A DNA stretch of 64,000 nucleotides from Mesorhizobium_K sp040049215 (lineage in GTDB: Bacteria > Pseudomonadota > Alphaproteobacteria > Rhizobiales > Rhizobiaceae), in the NCBI RefSeq assembly GCF_040049215.1, contig NZ_JBDZDN010000001.1, positions 558,001 through 622,000 on the forward strand. The letters are read 5' to 3'. The translations under genes and the position numbers were made by a program. A model generated the notes under the pieces. The model did no database searches. It saw only the letters and a list, made by a program, of their open reading frames with translations, and was not told the origin of the DNA. Below are positions 10,190 through 19,033 of the stretch, one piece after another; the first letter of the stretch is position 1, and every line of letters starts with the position of its first letter.

Positions 10190-11185
10190 TCAGTTCGCGG
10201 CCAGGAATTCGGCCGGGTCGAACTCATAGCCTTTAGAGCAGAACTCGCAATTGATCGCGATCCTGCCGTCCTCGGTGCTCTCCACGATCTCCTCGGCGGA
10301 AAAGCCTTCGAGGATGCCGCGGATGCGGTCGCGCGAGCAGGAGCATTCGTCGGCGACATGCACGCCCGGGAAGACACGCACGCCGTGCTCGTGGAACAGC
10401 CGGTAGAGCAGCCGCTCGGGCTCGATGGTCGGGTCGATCAGCTCGCCCGGCTCGATCGTGCCGGTCAGCGCCTGGACTTCGCGCCACGCATTGTCGATCG
10501 GCGCCTCGGCCTCCGGCGCGCCGTCGCCGCCTGGCAGATCGCCCATGCGTAGCCGTTCCGGCGCCTCGGGCAGGAACTGCGCGATCATGCCTCCGGCGCG
10601 CCAGTGCTCGCCTTGGCCCGGACGAACCAGCTTAGCGACCTGCAGCCTGATCTCCGTCGGGATCTGCTCGGACTGGCGGAAATAGCTGTGCGCGGCGTCC
10701 TGCAGGGTCGTTCCGTCGAGCTCGACGATGCCCTGGTAGCGCTGCGTATGCTCGCCCTGGTCGATGGTGAGCGCGAGAATGCCTTGTCCGAGCAGGGTGC
10801 CGGGCGCGGTCTCGCCGGCGGCCGTCAACGCATCGAGCCGGTCGGCGTCGAAGCGCGCATAGGCGCGCAGCGAGCCGGGCGTGCTGAAATCGGCGACCAG
10901 CATGTCGACCGGACCGTCGGTGCGCGTCTGCAGGATGAACTTGCCCTCGAACTTCAGCGACGAGCCGAGCAGCACCGCGACGACGCAGGCTTCCGCCAGC
11001 AGCCGCGCCACGGGCTCGGGATAATCGTGACGGCCAAGAATGCCGTCGAGCAGCGGGCCGAGCTGAATGACGCGTCCGCGCGCGTCGAGCGGGCCGACCT
11101 CGAAGGGAACGACATGATCGTCGCCGGCATAGCCGAAGTCGCCGAGTTTTCTGGTTCGATCAGACAATTGCGCGGTTTCCAACAT
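10190..11185 (-). CDS. hslO: Hsp33 redox-regulated chaperone
   Basis: Cytoplasmic holdase activated by oxidative unfolding. The 331 residues include the N-terminal Hsp33 core (DGPVDMLVADF, the SLRAYAR segment and the HTQRYQGIVEL strand) and the C-terminal redox zinc site: a C-x-C motif (ECSCSRDR) and a C-x-x-C motif (NCEFCSKGYEF). All four cysteines are present, so the switch should work. It lies 101 bp downstream of argF on the same strand and may be cotranscribed with it. Confidence 0.95.
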   Translation of the reverse strand: MLETAQLSDRTRKLGDFGYAGDDHVVPFEVGPLDARGRVIQLGPLLDGILGRHDYPEPVARLLAEACVVAVLLGSSLKFEGKFILQTRTDGPVDMLVADFSTPGSLRAYARFDADRLDALTAAGETAPGTLLGQGILALTIDQGEHTQRYQGIVELDGTTLQDAAHSYFRQSEQIPTEIRLQVAKLVRPGQGEHWRAGGMIAQFLPEAPERLRMGDLPGGDGAPEAEAPIDNAWREVQALTGTIEPGELIDPTIEPERLLYRLFHEHGVRVFPGVHVADECSCSRDRIRGILEGFSAEEIVESTEDGRIAINCEFCSKGYEFDPAEFLAAN

Positions 11186-11286
11186 GGCACATCGCCAGCG
11201 TCCCGCGATGCCGCCGTCGCGGAAGCATGCGCGCTACGCCCTGGTTTTCTGGGATGCGCGTGAGATAGGCATGACCGACCGTCGGT

Positions 11287-12204
11287 TCAAGCGCCGAGGC
11301 ACCAGGCCAGCACCGCCTTCTGGGCGTGCAGGCGGTTCTCGGCCTCGTCGAAGACGACCGAATGCGGCCCGTCGATCACCTCGTCGGTGACCTCCTCGCC
11401 GCGGTGCGCCGGCAGGCAATGCATGAACAGCGCCTCGGGCCGGGCCTTGGCCATCAGCGCGGCATTGACCTGGTAGGCGCCGAAGACGTTGTGGCCGCGC
11501 GCGCGGTGCTCCTGGTTCATCGAGACCCAGCAGTCGGTGACGACGCAGTCGGCGCCGGCGACGGCTTCCTCCGGCACGTGCGACATCTGGACGACGCCGC
11601 CATTGGCGCGGGCCCAGCCGACATATTTCTCCCGCGGTTCGCTGCCTTCGGGCACCGCGACATTGAGCTTGAAGGAGAAGCGCGCCGAGGCTTCGAGCCA
11701 TGAATGCAGCACGTTGTTGCCGTCGCCGGTCCAGGCGATCGTTCGGCCGGCGACCGGACCGCGATGCTCCTCGAAGGTCATGATGTCGGCCATCAGCTGG
11801 CAGGGGTGCGTGTCGTCGGTGAGGCCGTTGATGACGGGCACCGTCGCATGCTCGGTGAGTTCAAGCAGCCGCGCGTGATCGGTGGTGCGGATCATGATGG
11901 CGTCGACATAGCGCGACAGCACCTTCGCCGTGTCGGCGATGGTCTCGGAGCGGCCTAGCTGCATCTCCGTACCCGTCAGCATGATCGTCTCGCCGCCGAG
12001 CTGGCGCATGCCGACGTCGAAGGAGACGCGGGTGCGGGTCGAAGGCTTGTCGAAGATCATCGCCAGCACCTTGCCGTCGAGCGGCTTGGAGCGCTCGCCG
12101 GCCTTGAGCCGCGCTTTGCGCGCCGCGGCGTCGTCGAGCATGCCGCGCAGGTCGGCAGCCGGAATAGCCGAAAGATCGGTGAAGTGGCGGATGTCACCCG
12201 GCAT
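11287..12204 (-). CDS. argF: Ornithine carbamoyltransferase
   Basis: Makes citrulline from ornithine and carbamoyl phosphate in arginine synthesis. The 305-residue length is typical. Active-site motifs are in place: the carbamoyl-phosphate loop STRTRVSFDVGM, ITDH-type TTDHARL, the DDTHPCQ ornithine-binding segment, and the catalytic HCLPAHRGEEV. It starts 15 bp after the argD stop with GGGAG upstream, so argD-argF form an operon, as in many rhizobia. Confidence 0.96.
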   Translation of the reverse strand: MPGDIRHFTDLSAIPAADLRGMLDDAAARKARLKAGERSKPLDGKVLAMIFDKPSTRTRVSFDVGMRQLGGETIMLTGTEMQLGRSETIADTAKVLSRYVDAIMIRTTDHARLLELTEHATVPVINGLTDDTHPCQLMADIMTFEEHRGPVAGRTIAWTGDGNNVLHSWLEASARFSFKLNVAVPEGSEPREKYVGWARANGGVVQMSHVPEEAVAGADCVVTDCWVSMNQEHRARGHNVFGAYQVNAALMAKARPEALFMHCLPAHRGEEVTDEVIDGPHSVVFDEAENRLHAQKAVLAWCLGA

Positions 12205-12219
12205 TCGATCGCTCCCGGT

Positions 12220-13416
12220 TCAGTTCGCGGCGGCGGCGAACGAAGCCGACACCGCCGCGGCGCCGGCACGGATGCGGTCGAGCGCTTCGCGGATGTCCGC
12301 ATCGGTGACGGTCAGCGCAGGCAGCAGGCGAATGACGTTGTCGCCGGCCGGCACGGCCAGGAGCTTCTCCTGGCGCAAAGCCGCGTTGAGGGTCGTGTTC
12401 GGCACCTTGCATTTGATGCCGAGCAAGAGGCCCTGGCCGCGGATTTCGGCGATCACGCCGGGAAACTCGTCGGCGATCGATGCGAGGCCCTGCTTCAAGA
12501 GCAGCGCCTTGCGGTTGACCTCGTCGAGGAAACCGTCGGCCAGCACCACGTCGAGCACGGCGTTGCCGACCGCCATGGCCAGCGGATTGCCGCCGAAGGT
12601 GGTGCCGTGGATACCGGTCGTCATGCCCTTGGCTGCCGCTTCCGTGGCGAGCACGGCGGCCATCGGGAAGCCGCCGCCGATGCCCTTGGCGACCGCCATG
12701 ATGTCGGGCGCGACGCCAGACCAGTCATAGGCGAAGAACTTGCCGGTGCGGCCGACGCCTGTCTGCACCTCGTCGAAGATGAGCAGCAGGCCATGCTTGT
12801 CGCAGAGCTCGCGCAGGCGCCTCAGCGACTGTGTCGGGAAGGCGCGGATGCCGCCCTCGCCCTGGATGGGCTCGAGCATGATCGCGGCGGTCTCGGGGCC
12901 GATCAGCTTCTCGGCGGCGTCGATGTCGTCGAAGGGGACCTGGTCGAAGCCGTCGGCCTTAGGCCCGAAACCCTCCAGATATTTCGCCTGTCCGCCGGCG
13001 GCGATGGCCGCGAGCGTGCGGCCGTGGAAGGCGCCTTCGAAAGTGATGGTGCGGAACCGCTCGGGGTGGCCGTTGACATATTGATAGCGGCGCGCGGTCT
13101 TGATCGCGCCCTCGACCGCCTCGGCGCCGGAATTGGTGAAAAATACCTTGTCGGCGAAGGTCGACGCGACGAGCCGCTCGGCAAGGCGTGTCTGGCCGGG
13201 TATCTCGTAGAGGTTGGAGAGGTGCCACAGCTTGGCCCCCTGCTCGGTAAGCGCGGCGACCAGGTGCGGATGGCTGTAGCCGAGCGAATTGACGGCGATG
13301 CCGGCGCCGAAATCGAGGTATCGCTGGCCGTCGTTGGCGACCAGCCAGCTGCCCTCGCCCCGGTCGAATGACAGGGGCGCACGCGCGAAGGTATCGAAAA
13401 GCGCCGAACCGCTCAT
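12220..13416 (-). CDS. argD: Acetylornithine aminotransferase
   Basis: Class III PLP aminotransferase of arginine synthesis; many members also act in lysine synthesis. The 398 residues contain FTNSGAEAVEGAIKTAR, the FHGRT loop, the LLIFDEVQTGVGRTGK strand-loop, and the PLP lysine in MAVAKGIGGGFPM. The ATG at 13416 (MSGSALFDTF) was chosen because the family begins there; the reading frame remains open upstream. The stop of a 36-codon arginine-rich frame overlaps this start by one base (TAATG), which could couple their translation. Confidence 0.95.
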   Translation of the reverse strand: MSGSALFDTFARAPLSFDRGEGSWLVANDGQRYLDFGAGIAVNSLGYSHPHLVAALTEQGAKLWHLSNLYEIPGQTRLAERLVASTFADKVFFTNSGAEAVEGAIKTARRYQYVNGHPERFRTITFEGAFHGRTLAAIAAGGQAKYLEGFGPKADGFDQVPFDDIDAAEKLIGPETAAIMLEPIQGEGGIRAFPTQSLRRLRELCDKHGLLLIFDEVQTGVGRTGKFFAYDWSGVAPDIMAVAKGIGGGFPMAAVLATEAAAKGMTTGIHGTTFGGNPLAMAVGNAVLDVVLADGFLDEVNRKALLLKQGLASIADEFPGVIAEIRGQGLLLGIKCKVPNTTLNAALRQEKLLAVPAGDNVIRLLPALTVTDADIREALDRIRAGAAAVSASFAAAAN

Positions 13417-13526
13417 TATATGCGTCTCCGGAACCGGTATCCGGGCAATGCCGCGAAGGCGGCTTCTCGCCCGCGTAGCGGCCAAAAAATCAAAAAGCCG
13501 CCCACGCGGCGGCCGTCCGGGATCAT
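13416..13526 (-). CDS. Possible 36-residue arginine-rich leader peptide of argD
   Basis: This short frame starts at ATG 13526 and its TAA overlaps the argD ATG by one base. Eight of its 36 codons are arginine, including a run of three near the end (FRRRI). A strong hairpin with T tracts lies inside it. The layout is what a leader-peptide attenuator for an arginine gene would need. No good ribosome binding site precedes the ATG and the frame stays open further upstream, so it may be incidental. Confidence 0.35.
   Translation of the reverse strand: MIPDGRRVGGFLIFWPLRGREAAFAALPGYRFRRRI
13484..13514 (-). terminator. Hairpin plus T tracts upstream of argD
   Basis: On the minus strand a GC-rich stem (GCCGCC at 13512-13507 with GGCGGC at 13502-13497) is followed by TTTTT (13496-13492) and then TTTTTT (13489-13484). 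It looks like a rho-independent terminator. No minus-strand gene ends just upstream, so it would act within the argD leader, about 70 nt before the start codon. Confidence 0.55.
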
Positions 13527-13640
13527 ATTGTGGGTTTCGGCGGTGAAGTCAACGAAAACGTCGCGCATCCGGGCGCGTGGCAAGCTTTCCCCGCTAGTCC
13601 GGACATGCACCCGGGCAAGTTGGGGAAAACCGAAAAAACC

Positions 13641-13792
13641 GATTCGTGTTGCATTTCGGACTCTTGTCACCGAGTCATGCAATAGGGTAATTTGAAGCCA
13701 ACAAAAAACTATATCTCGTGCGGCAACCCTAATCCGAAGCGTATATGTGGTGTCGAACCCGGCAGCGCCGGGCGCTGATGGATTCCGGATTC
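13641..13792. promoter_or_regulatory. Cluster of five GANTC (CcrM) sites upstream of gcrA
   Basis: GANTC occurs at 13641 (GATTC), 13659 (GACTC), 13672 (GAGTC), 13781 (GATTC) and 13788 (GATTC), the last two only 7 bp apart and ending 26 bp before the gcrA start. GANTC is methylated by CcrM, and GcrA acts at promoters carrying methylated GANTC. The cluster suggests methylation-dependent or self-regulated control of gcrA. Confidence 0.6.
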
Positions 13793-13818
13793 CGCACGCC
13801 CACTGGAGCGATCTAGCC

Positions 13819-14334
13819 ATGAACTGGACAGACGAACGGGTCGAACTTCTGCGCAAACTGTGGTCGGAGGGGCTGAGCGCCAGCCAGATCGCCGCCCAGC
13901 TCGGCTCCGTCACGCGCAACGCCGTCATCGGCAAGGTCCACCGGCTGAAACTGTCGAGCCGTGGCCGCACGACGACGGCGTCGCCGCGGCAGAAGAAGAC
14001 CGCCTCAGCGGCGGCCGGCACGAAAAGCGTCAGCCGCGCGGCAACCGTCACGCGCTCCATCACCACGATCGGCGCAACCGCCCTGCAGGCGCAGTTCGAC
14101 ACCGAGCCGGTCGCGCGGTATCACACGCGGCCGACCGAGAACGTGGTGGTGCCGATCTCGCGCCGTCTTCAGCTCGTGCAGCTCTCCGAGCGGACCTGCA
14201 AATGGCCGAACGGCGACCCGCTGACCGAGGAATTTTCCTTCTGCGGCAATGATGCCGCCGAGACGGGCCCCTACTGCACATATCATTCGAGGATCGCGTT
14301 CCAGCCGGCGGCCGAACGGCGGCGGAGCCGCTGA
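13819..14334 (+). CDS. gcrA: GcrA cell-cycle regulator
   Basis: Sigma70-associated transcription factor of alphaproteobacteria that reads CcrM methylation. The N-terminal HTH (residues 1-45) begins MNWTDERVELLRKLWSEGLS and continues with the GKVHRLKL segment, diagnostic of GcrA. A basic Thr/Ala-rich linker follows, then a C-terminal zinc-like segment with C-K-W-P-x-G-D-P and F-C-G, ending G-P-Y-C-x-Y-H. The protein has 171 residues. The ATG at 13819 has GGAG about 10 nt upstream; the frame runs further 5' but family similarity starts here. Confidence 0.95.
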   Translation: MNWTDERVELLRKLWSEGLSASQIAAQLGSVTRNAVIGKVHRLKLSSRGRTTTASPRQKKTASAAAGTKSVSRAATVTRSITTIGATALQAQFDTEPVARYHTRPTENVVVPISRRLQLVQLSERTCKWPNGDPLTEEFSFCGNDAAETGPYCTYHSRIAFQPAAERRRSR

Positions 14335-14380
14335 CAGGGCAATATGGCGATAGGGCGCCGCGGCGCCCTGCCCCGCGCTT

Positions 14381-15091
14381 CTACGCTTCGGGAAGAACGA
14401 CCTTGTGGCTCTTGTCTTCCTTGGGCCGTTCGATCGGCAGCTGCTCGCCGGTGACGACATAGTAGATCGTCTCGGCGATGTTGGTGGCATGGTCGCCGAT
14501 GCGCTCGATGTTCTTGGCGCAGAACAGCAGGTGCGTGCAGGGCGTGATGTTGCGCGGGTCTTCCATCATGTAGGTCAGCAGCTCGCGAAACAGCGAGGTG
14601 TACATCGCATCGATCTGGTCGTCGCGATCGCGCATGAAGGTGAGGCGCTCGACCGAGCGCGAGGCGTAGACGTCGAGCACTTCCTTAATTTGCGTCAGCG
14701 CGAGTTCGGCCAGCGCCTGCAACCCGCGAAACAGGCTGAGCGGCTGGCGCGCCTCGGTGACCGCGACGACCCGCTTGGCGATGTTCTTGCCGAGATCGCC
14801 GACGCGTTCGAGATCGGCCGCGATGCGGATCGCACCGATCACCTCGCGCAGATCGTCGGCCATCGGCTGGCGCCTGGCGATCAGCAGGATCGCCTTGTCG
14901 TCGATTTCGCGCTGCGTATCGTCGAGGAACTCGTCGTCGGCGATGACCTTCCTGGCAAGGCCGGCATCCGAGTTGACGAGCGCCAGCACCGCCTGGTCGA
15001 CCATGCGCTCGGCATGGCCGCCCATCGCCGCGAGGCGGTTGCCGAGGTATTTCAGATCCTCGTCATAGGAGCGGACGATATGCGTGTTCAT
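14381..15091 (-). CDS. phoU: PhoU phosphate-signalling regulator
   Basis: Negative regulator linking the Pst phosphate transporter to PhoR/PhoB. The 236 residues form two PhoU helical-bundle repeats with the metal-binding motifs E/D-x-x-x-D visible in RIAADLERVGDLGKNIA and KNIERIGDHATNIAETI. It opens MNTHIVRSYDEDLKYL, as in rhizobial PhoU. Unusually there are no pst or phoB genes alongside; a PhoR-like kinase on the same strand lies 1.7 kb upstream, separated by two genes of opposite direction. Confidence 0.95.
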   Translation of the reverse strand: MNTHIVRSYDEDLKYLGNRLAAMGGHAERMVDQAVLALVNSDAGLARKVIADDEFLDDTQREIDDKAILLIARRQPMADDLREVIGAIRIAADLERVGDLGKNIAKRVVAVTEARQPLSLFRGLQALAELALTQIKEVLDVYASRSVERLTFMRDRDDQIDAMYTSLFRELLTYMMEDPRNITPCTHLLFCAKNIERIGDHATNIAETIYYVVTGEQLPIERPKEDKSHKVVLPEA

Positions 15092-15253
15092 TGCGGCGAC
15101 TCAAAGCGGCAGGGTTGTCGATCGTTCCTGATAGGCTAACCAGATGACAGAAAAAAGAAACCGGCTGAGAGCAATTCCCGTTTCGAACGGCACCGTCCCG
15201 CAACAAAACTACGATAGCCTGTTGCGCGTTGTGGGCCGCCGTGAGGAGGGCCG

Positions 15254-15889
15254 ATGTCGCGTTGTGGGGACATCTACGAGAACCGGGTCACCGGCGAATA
15301 TGCCATCGTCCTGCGCGGCAGCGATGACCGCGGCGGCGGACCCGGCATTGCACACTTGACCGCGCGCCCGGGCGCCGCCGTGGTCGGCGAGCACTTTCAC
15401 CCGTTCATGATCGAGAAATTCACCGTCTTGGAAGGCACGCTGGACACACGCATCGCTGGCCGGACGATGGCGCTGAAGGCCGGTGAGTCGGTGCTTGTCG
15501 AACCTGGCGTAGTCCATGACTGGTGGAATTCGAGCAAAACCGATGAAGCCTATGTGCTCGTCGAAGTCGACGCCGCTCCGGGCGCCGCCCACATCGACCC
15601 CAACCGCTTCGAGATGCTGATCGGCATGCTGTTCGGCCTCGCCAATGACGGGAAGGTCGACCGCAAGGGGCGGCCGGGACTACTTCAGGGCGCGGTGATC
15701 GCCAGCGAATTCGCCGATGTCATCGTCTTCACCAATCCACCTCCGGCGGTTCAGAAGATCGCGCTCGGCATTCTCGCGCCGCTCGGCAGGCGTCTCGGCT
15801 ATCGGGCCATCGATCCGCGCTATGTAAAGCCGCATGGGCACGTTACGCCGCCTGCCGAGATACTCGCGGCCGCCGGACTTTCCGGCTAA
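15254..15889 (+). CDS. Cupin-domain protein
   Basis: A 211-residue cytoplasmic protein with a single cupin barrel in residues about 10-110. The metal motif is recognisable: G-E-H-F-H-P-F-x-x-E-K-F-x-V-L-E-G, then the second motif around GESVLVEPGVVHDWWN. The C-terminal half (NRFEMLIGMLFGLANDG and onward) is helical and resembles cupin proteins of unknown function in actinobacteria and proteobacteria. GAGGAGGG sits 6 nt before the ATG. An SDR gene follows 113 bp downstream on the same strand. Substrate unknown. Confidence 0.75.
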   Translation: MSRCGDIYENRVTGEYAIVLRGSDDRGGGPGIAHLTARPGAAVVGEHFHPFMIEKFTVLEGTLDTRIAGRTMALKAGESVLVEPGVVHDWWNSSKTDEAYVLVEVDAAPGAAHIDPNRFEMLIGMLFGLANDGKVDRKGRPGLLQGAVIASEFADVIVFTNPPPAVQKIALGILAPLGRRLGYRAIDPRYVKPHGHVTPPAEILAAAGLSG

Positions 15890-16002
15890 ATACTTCCGAC
15901 CATCTGAGTCTGCCCGCCCGACCTCGCTGTCCGGCGTCGGCGGATATTCCCATCGAGCGCCGAGCGGGCCACATCATCGAATGCGTCAGCGGAGGATTCT
16001 GA

Positions 16003-16749
16003 ATGAACAACATCGATTTGGGCGGCCAGACCGCGGTCGTCACCGGGGGCGCGCAAGGCATCGGCTTCGCCATTGCCCGGCGGCTCATCGCCTCCGGCGC
16101 CAAGGTCAGCCTGTGGGATCTGAACGCCGAAGCGCTCGCCGCGGCCACGTCGGCGCTCGGTGACGGATCTGCCACCAAGATCGTCGACATCACCGATCTC
16201 GAAGGGCTGAAGAGAGCCCACGCCGAGACCGAGGCGGAGGTCGGGCCGGTGTCGATCCTGGTCAATTCCGCCGGCGTCGCCGGCAACAACGCCACGCTCG
16301 AAGACTACGATCCGGACGAGTGGCGCAGGGTGGTCGAGATCAACCTCAACGGCACATTTTACGTGAACAAGGTGGTGATCCCGTCGATGAAGGCCAGGAA
16401 CTACGGCCGCATCATCAACATCTCGTCGGTCGCCGGCAAGGAAGGCAATCCGAACCTCTCGGCCTATTCCGCCGCCAAGGCCGGCGTCATCGGCCTCACC
16501 AAGTCGCTCGGCAAGGAACTCGCGAAGTTCGACATCGCCGTCAACGCGGTGACGCCCGCCACCGCCAACACGCGGATCCTCGAAACCCTGACCAAGGAAT
16601 TCATCGACTATATGCTAGTGCGCATACCGCGCGGGCGTTTTCTCGAAGTCGACGAGGCCGCTGCCATGGTCGCCTGGCTGGTCAGCCGCGAGAACAGCTT
16701 CACCACCGCGTCGGTCTTCGATCTTTCGGGCGGCCGCACGACCTATTGA
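16003..16749 (+). CDS. Short-chain dehydrogenase/reductase
   Basis: A 248-residue classical SDR. The nucleotide-binding TGGAQGIG is at residues about 14-21, the NSAG motif lies mid-protein, and the catalytic Ser...Y-S-A-A-K set is in ISSVAGKEGNPNLSAYSAAK. It resembles sugar or 3-oxoacyl-ACP type dehydrogenases, but the substrate cannot be fixed from sequence. GGAGG lies 7 nt before the ATG. The last 7 bp overlap the 3' end of the convergent phoR gene. Pairing with the cupin gene suggests a small catabolic unit. Confidence 0.8.
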   Translation: MNNIDLGGQTAVVTGGAQGIGFAIARRLIASGAKVSLWDLNAEALAAATSALGDGSATKIVDITDLEGLKRAHAETEAEVGPVSILVNSAGVAGNNATLEDYDPDEWRRVVEINLNGTFYVNKVVIPSMKARNYGRIINISSVAGKEGNPNLSAYSAAKAGVIGLTKSLGKELAKFDIAVNAVTPATANTRILETLTKEFIDYMLVRIPRGRFLEVDEAAAMVAWLVSRENSFTTASVFDLSGGRTTY

Positions 16750-18029
16750 TCGCCTCGCTTCACCGGCAGATGCACAGTGAATGAAGCCCCCTCGCCGACC
16801 GTGGATTTGATCGCCAGCCGCGCGTTGTGGCGGGTCAGAATATGCTTGACGATCGAAAGCCCCAGCCCGGTACCCTTCTGCGCGCGGCTGTTGTCCACGT
16901 CCGCGCGGTAGAAGCGCTCGGTGATGCGCGGGATGTGCTCCTCCGGTATGCCTAGTCCGAAATCGCGGATGGTGACGGCGATTTCCGGGTCCAGCGCGTT
17001 CGCCCGCTCGATCGAAACCACCACTCGCCCGCCGGACTGGCCGTATTTGCAGGCGTTTTCGAGCAGGTTCTCGAATACCTGGAACAGCTCGTCACGGTCC
17101 CCGTGCGCCTGGATAGGGTCGTCGCCGAAGGCCCGCTCGATGACGACACCGGATTCCCTGGCGAGCGGGGACAGGGAATCGATCACGCTCTGGACGATCT
17201 CGCGCACGTCGACGCTCGCTCCCGGCGGCAGGTAAGGCTTCATCTCCAATCGCGACAGCGACAGCAGATCGTCGATCAGCCTTGCCATGCGGGCCGTCTG
17301 GTTCTGCATGATCTGCAAGAAATGGTCGCGCGCGGCGGCGTCGTTCCTGGCCGGACCGCGCAACGTCTCGACGAAGCCCGAAATGGAAGCGAGCGGCGTT
17401 CTGAGCTCGTGGCTTGCGTTGGCGATGAAGTCGGCGCGCATGCGGTCGATGCGGCGCGCCTCGCTCTGGTCCTTGAAGACCATGACGAAAAGCCCGGTGC
17501 CGCGCCCGATCGCCGAAACGGTGACCTTGTAGACCCGTTCGATCGGCACACGCTCGACATAATCGACGACCTCGGAGACGGCCGCACCCGTGCGAACGCG
17601 TTCAATCGCTGGCTGTATCTCGGGGGCGCGGAACTTCATCAGCAGCGACAACCCGGGTGCGAGGGGCCCGAAGGCCGAACGCGCCGCGTCATTGACATGG
17701 ACGGCGACGCCTGCCGTATCGAAGATGATCAGTGGATCGCCGACCGCCTCCGCCAGGCTCTGCGCCGACAGGCCGTCCAGCCTGCCGGTCTCGCTTGCGG
17801 CGGCCCGGTCGGCCTGGCGTTCCCTGCGCGTGCGGCGGGGCGCCAGCAGGGCGACGACAAGCAGGAACAGAAGCGCCGCGGCGGCGAGGGAGGCGGAGAC
17901 GCCCGCCGCAAGGCCGACCGCGATCACGGCCGCGGCGCCCGCCGCCAACATCCAGCGGTTGTGCGCCAGCCGCCCGGCGGCAAGGCTCAACAAGCGGCGC
18001 GTCCGTTCTTCCCGTCTGGTATCGGCCAT
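16743..18029 (-). CDS. phoR: PhoR-like sensor histidine kinase
   Basis: Membrane sensor kinase, probably for phosphate limitation. The 428 residues show two N-terminal hydrophobic helices (about 28-63), a PAS-like region (about 95-190), the H-box NASHELRTPLASISGFVETL with the phosphoacceptor His at about 207, then the N, F and G boxes (NLLENACKYG, FYRADVDNSRAQKGTGLGLSI). The H-box SGFVETL is characteristic of PhoR. No response regulator is adjacent on this strand within the window; phoU and ppk2 nearby fit a phosphate role. Confidence 0.82.
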   Translation of the reverse strand: MADTRREERTRRLLSLAAGRLAHNRWMLAAGAAAVIAVGLAAGVSASLAAAALLFLLVVALLAPRRTRRERQADRAAASETGRLDGLSAQSLAEAVGDPLIIFDTAGVAVHVNDAARSAFGPLAPGLSLLMKFRAPEIQPAIERVRTGAAVSEVVDYVERVPIERVYKVTVSAIGRGTGLFVMVFKDQSEARRIDRMRADFIANASHELRTPLASISGFVETLRGPARNDAAARDHFLQIMQNQTARMARLIDDLLSLSRLEMKPYLPPGASVDVREIVQSVIDSLSPLARESGVVIERAFGDDPIQAHGDRDELFQVFENLLENACKYGQSGGRVVVSIERANALDPEIAVTIRDFGLGIPEEHIPRITERFYRADVDNSRAQKGTGLGLSIVKHILTRHNARLAIKSTVGEGASFTVHLPVKRGDQ

Positions 18030-18094
18030 CGGCTTCCAATCGGCGCTCGACGGTCAGAATTTGGCTCTGGACCGCCCCGGAGGCTCCCAATAGC

Positions 18095-19030
18095 ATGACT
18101 CCCGCTACAGGAAAGGGTTCACCACCGATGGCAACCGCAAAGACCCAGGACGAGCCGAAGGCAACGGGGCCGCTGAAGATAAGGGTGGCGGGCGTCGAGC
18201 GCGTTTTCGACATAGACAATCCCGTGCTGCCCGACTGGGTCGAAAACAATGCGCTGACCTCGGATCGCTATCCCTACGACAAGAAGCTGAAGATGGAGGA
18301 TTACGAGAAAACGCTGGAGCTGCTGCAGACCGAGCTAGTGAAGCTGCAGGCATGGCAGCATTCCTCGGGCAATCGCGTGCTCATCCTTTTCGAAGGCCGC
18401 GACGCCGCCGGCAAGGGCGGCACGATCGGCGCGATGCGCTACTACATGAACCCGCGCACGGCCCGCAACGTGGCGCTGACCAAGCCGACCGAAACGGAGC
18501 GCGGCCAGTGGTACTATCAGCGCTATGTGGCGCATTTCCCGACCGCGGGCGAGTTCGTCACTTTCGACCGCTCCTGGTACAACCGCGCGGGCGTCGAGCC
18601 CGTCATGGGCTTCTGCACGCCGGAGCAGCACAAGCAGTTCCTGAAGGAAACTCCGCGCTTCGAGAAGATGATCGTCAGCGAAGGCATCCGCTTTTTCAAG
18701 GTCTGGCTCAATCTCGGGCAGGAGATGCAGCTGAAGCGGTTCCACGACCGCCGTCACAGCCCGCTGACGAACTGGAAATTCTCGCCGATGGACATAGCCG
18801 GCATCACGCGCTGGGACGACTACACTAGGATGCGCGACCTGATGCTCAAGGAGACCCACAGCGGGCACGCGCCGTGGACCGTGGTGCGCTCCAACGACAA
18901 GAGGCGGGCGCGCATCGAGGTCATCCGCCATGTGTTGAGGGCGCTCGACTATACGGGGCGCGACCTCGACGCAATCGGCAAGCCGGACCCCAAGATTGTC
19001 GGCGAGGGGCCGAAACTGATGCTCGGATAG
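18095..19030 (+). CDS. ppk2: Polyphosphate kinase 2
   Basis: PPK2 transfers phosphate between polyphosphate and nucleoside diphosphates. The 311-residue product carries the Walker A loop FEGRDAAGKGGTI, the Walker B-like FDRSWYNRAGVEPVMGF, and the lid segment FHDRRHSPLTNWKFSPMD, diagnostic of the family. GGAGG at 18079-18083 precedes ATG 18095; ATG 18128 is an alternative start giving 300 residues. It is divergent from phoR, consistent with phosphate storage or remobilisation. Confidence 0.94.
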   Translation: MTPATGKGSPPMATAKTQDEPKATGPLKIRVAGVERVFDIDNPVLPDWVENNALTSDRYPYDKKLKMEDYEKTLELLQTELVKLQAWQHSSGNRVLILFEGRDAAGKGGTIGAMRYYMNPRTARNVALTKPTETERGQWYYQRYVAHFPTAGEFVTFDRSWYNRAGVEPVMGFCTPEQHKQFLKETPRFEKMIVSEGIRFFKVWLNLGQEMQLKRFHDRRHSPLTNWKFSPMDIAGITRWDDYTRMRDLMLKETHSGHAPWTVVRSNDKRRARIEVIRHVLRALDYTGRDLDAIGKPDPKIVGEGPKLMLG

Positions 19031-19033
19031 CGA

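Noticed and set aside
13655..13685. Possible Pho box near gcrA (TTGTCAC and GTCATG)
   Set aside because: The two half-sites do not show the CTGTCAT direct repeat with correct 11-bp periodicity, and the nearby phoU promoter is elsewhere.
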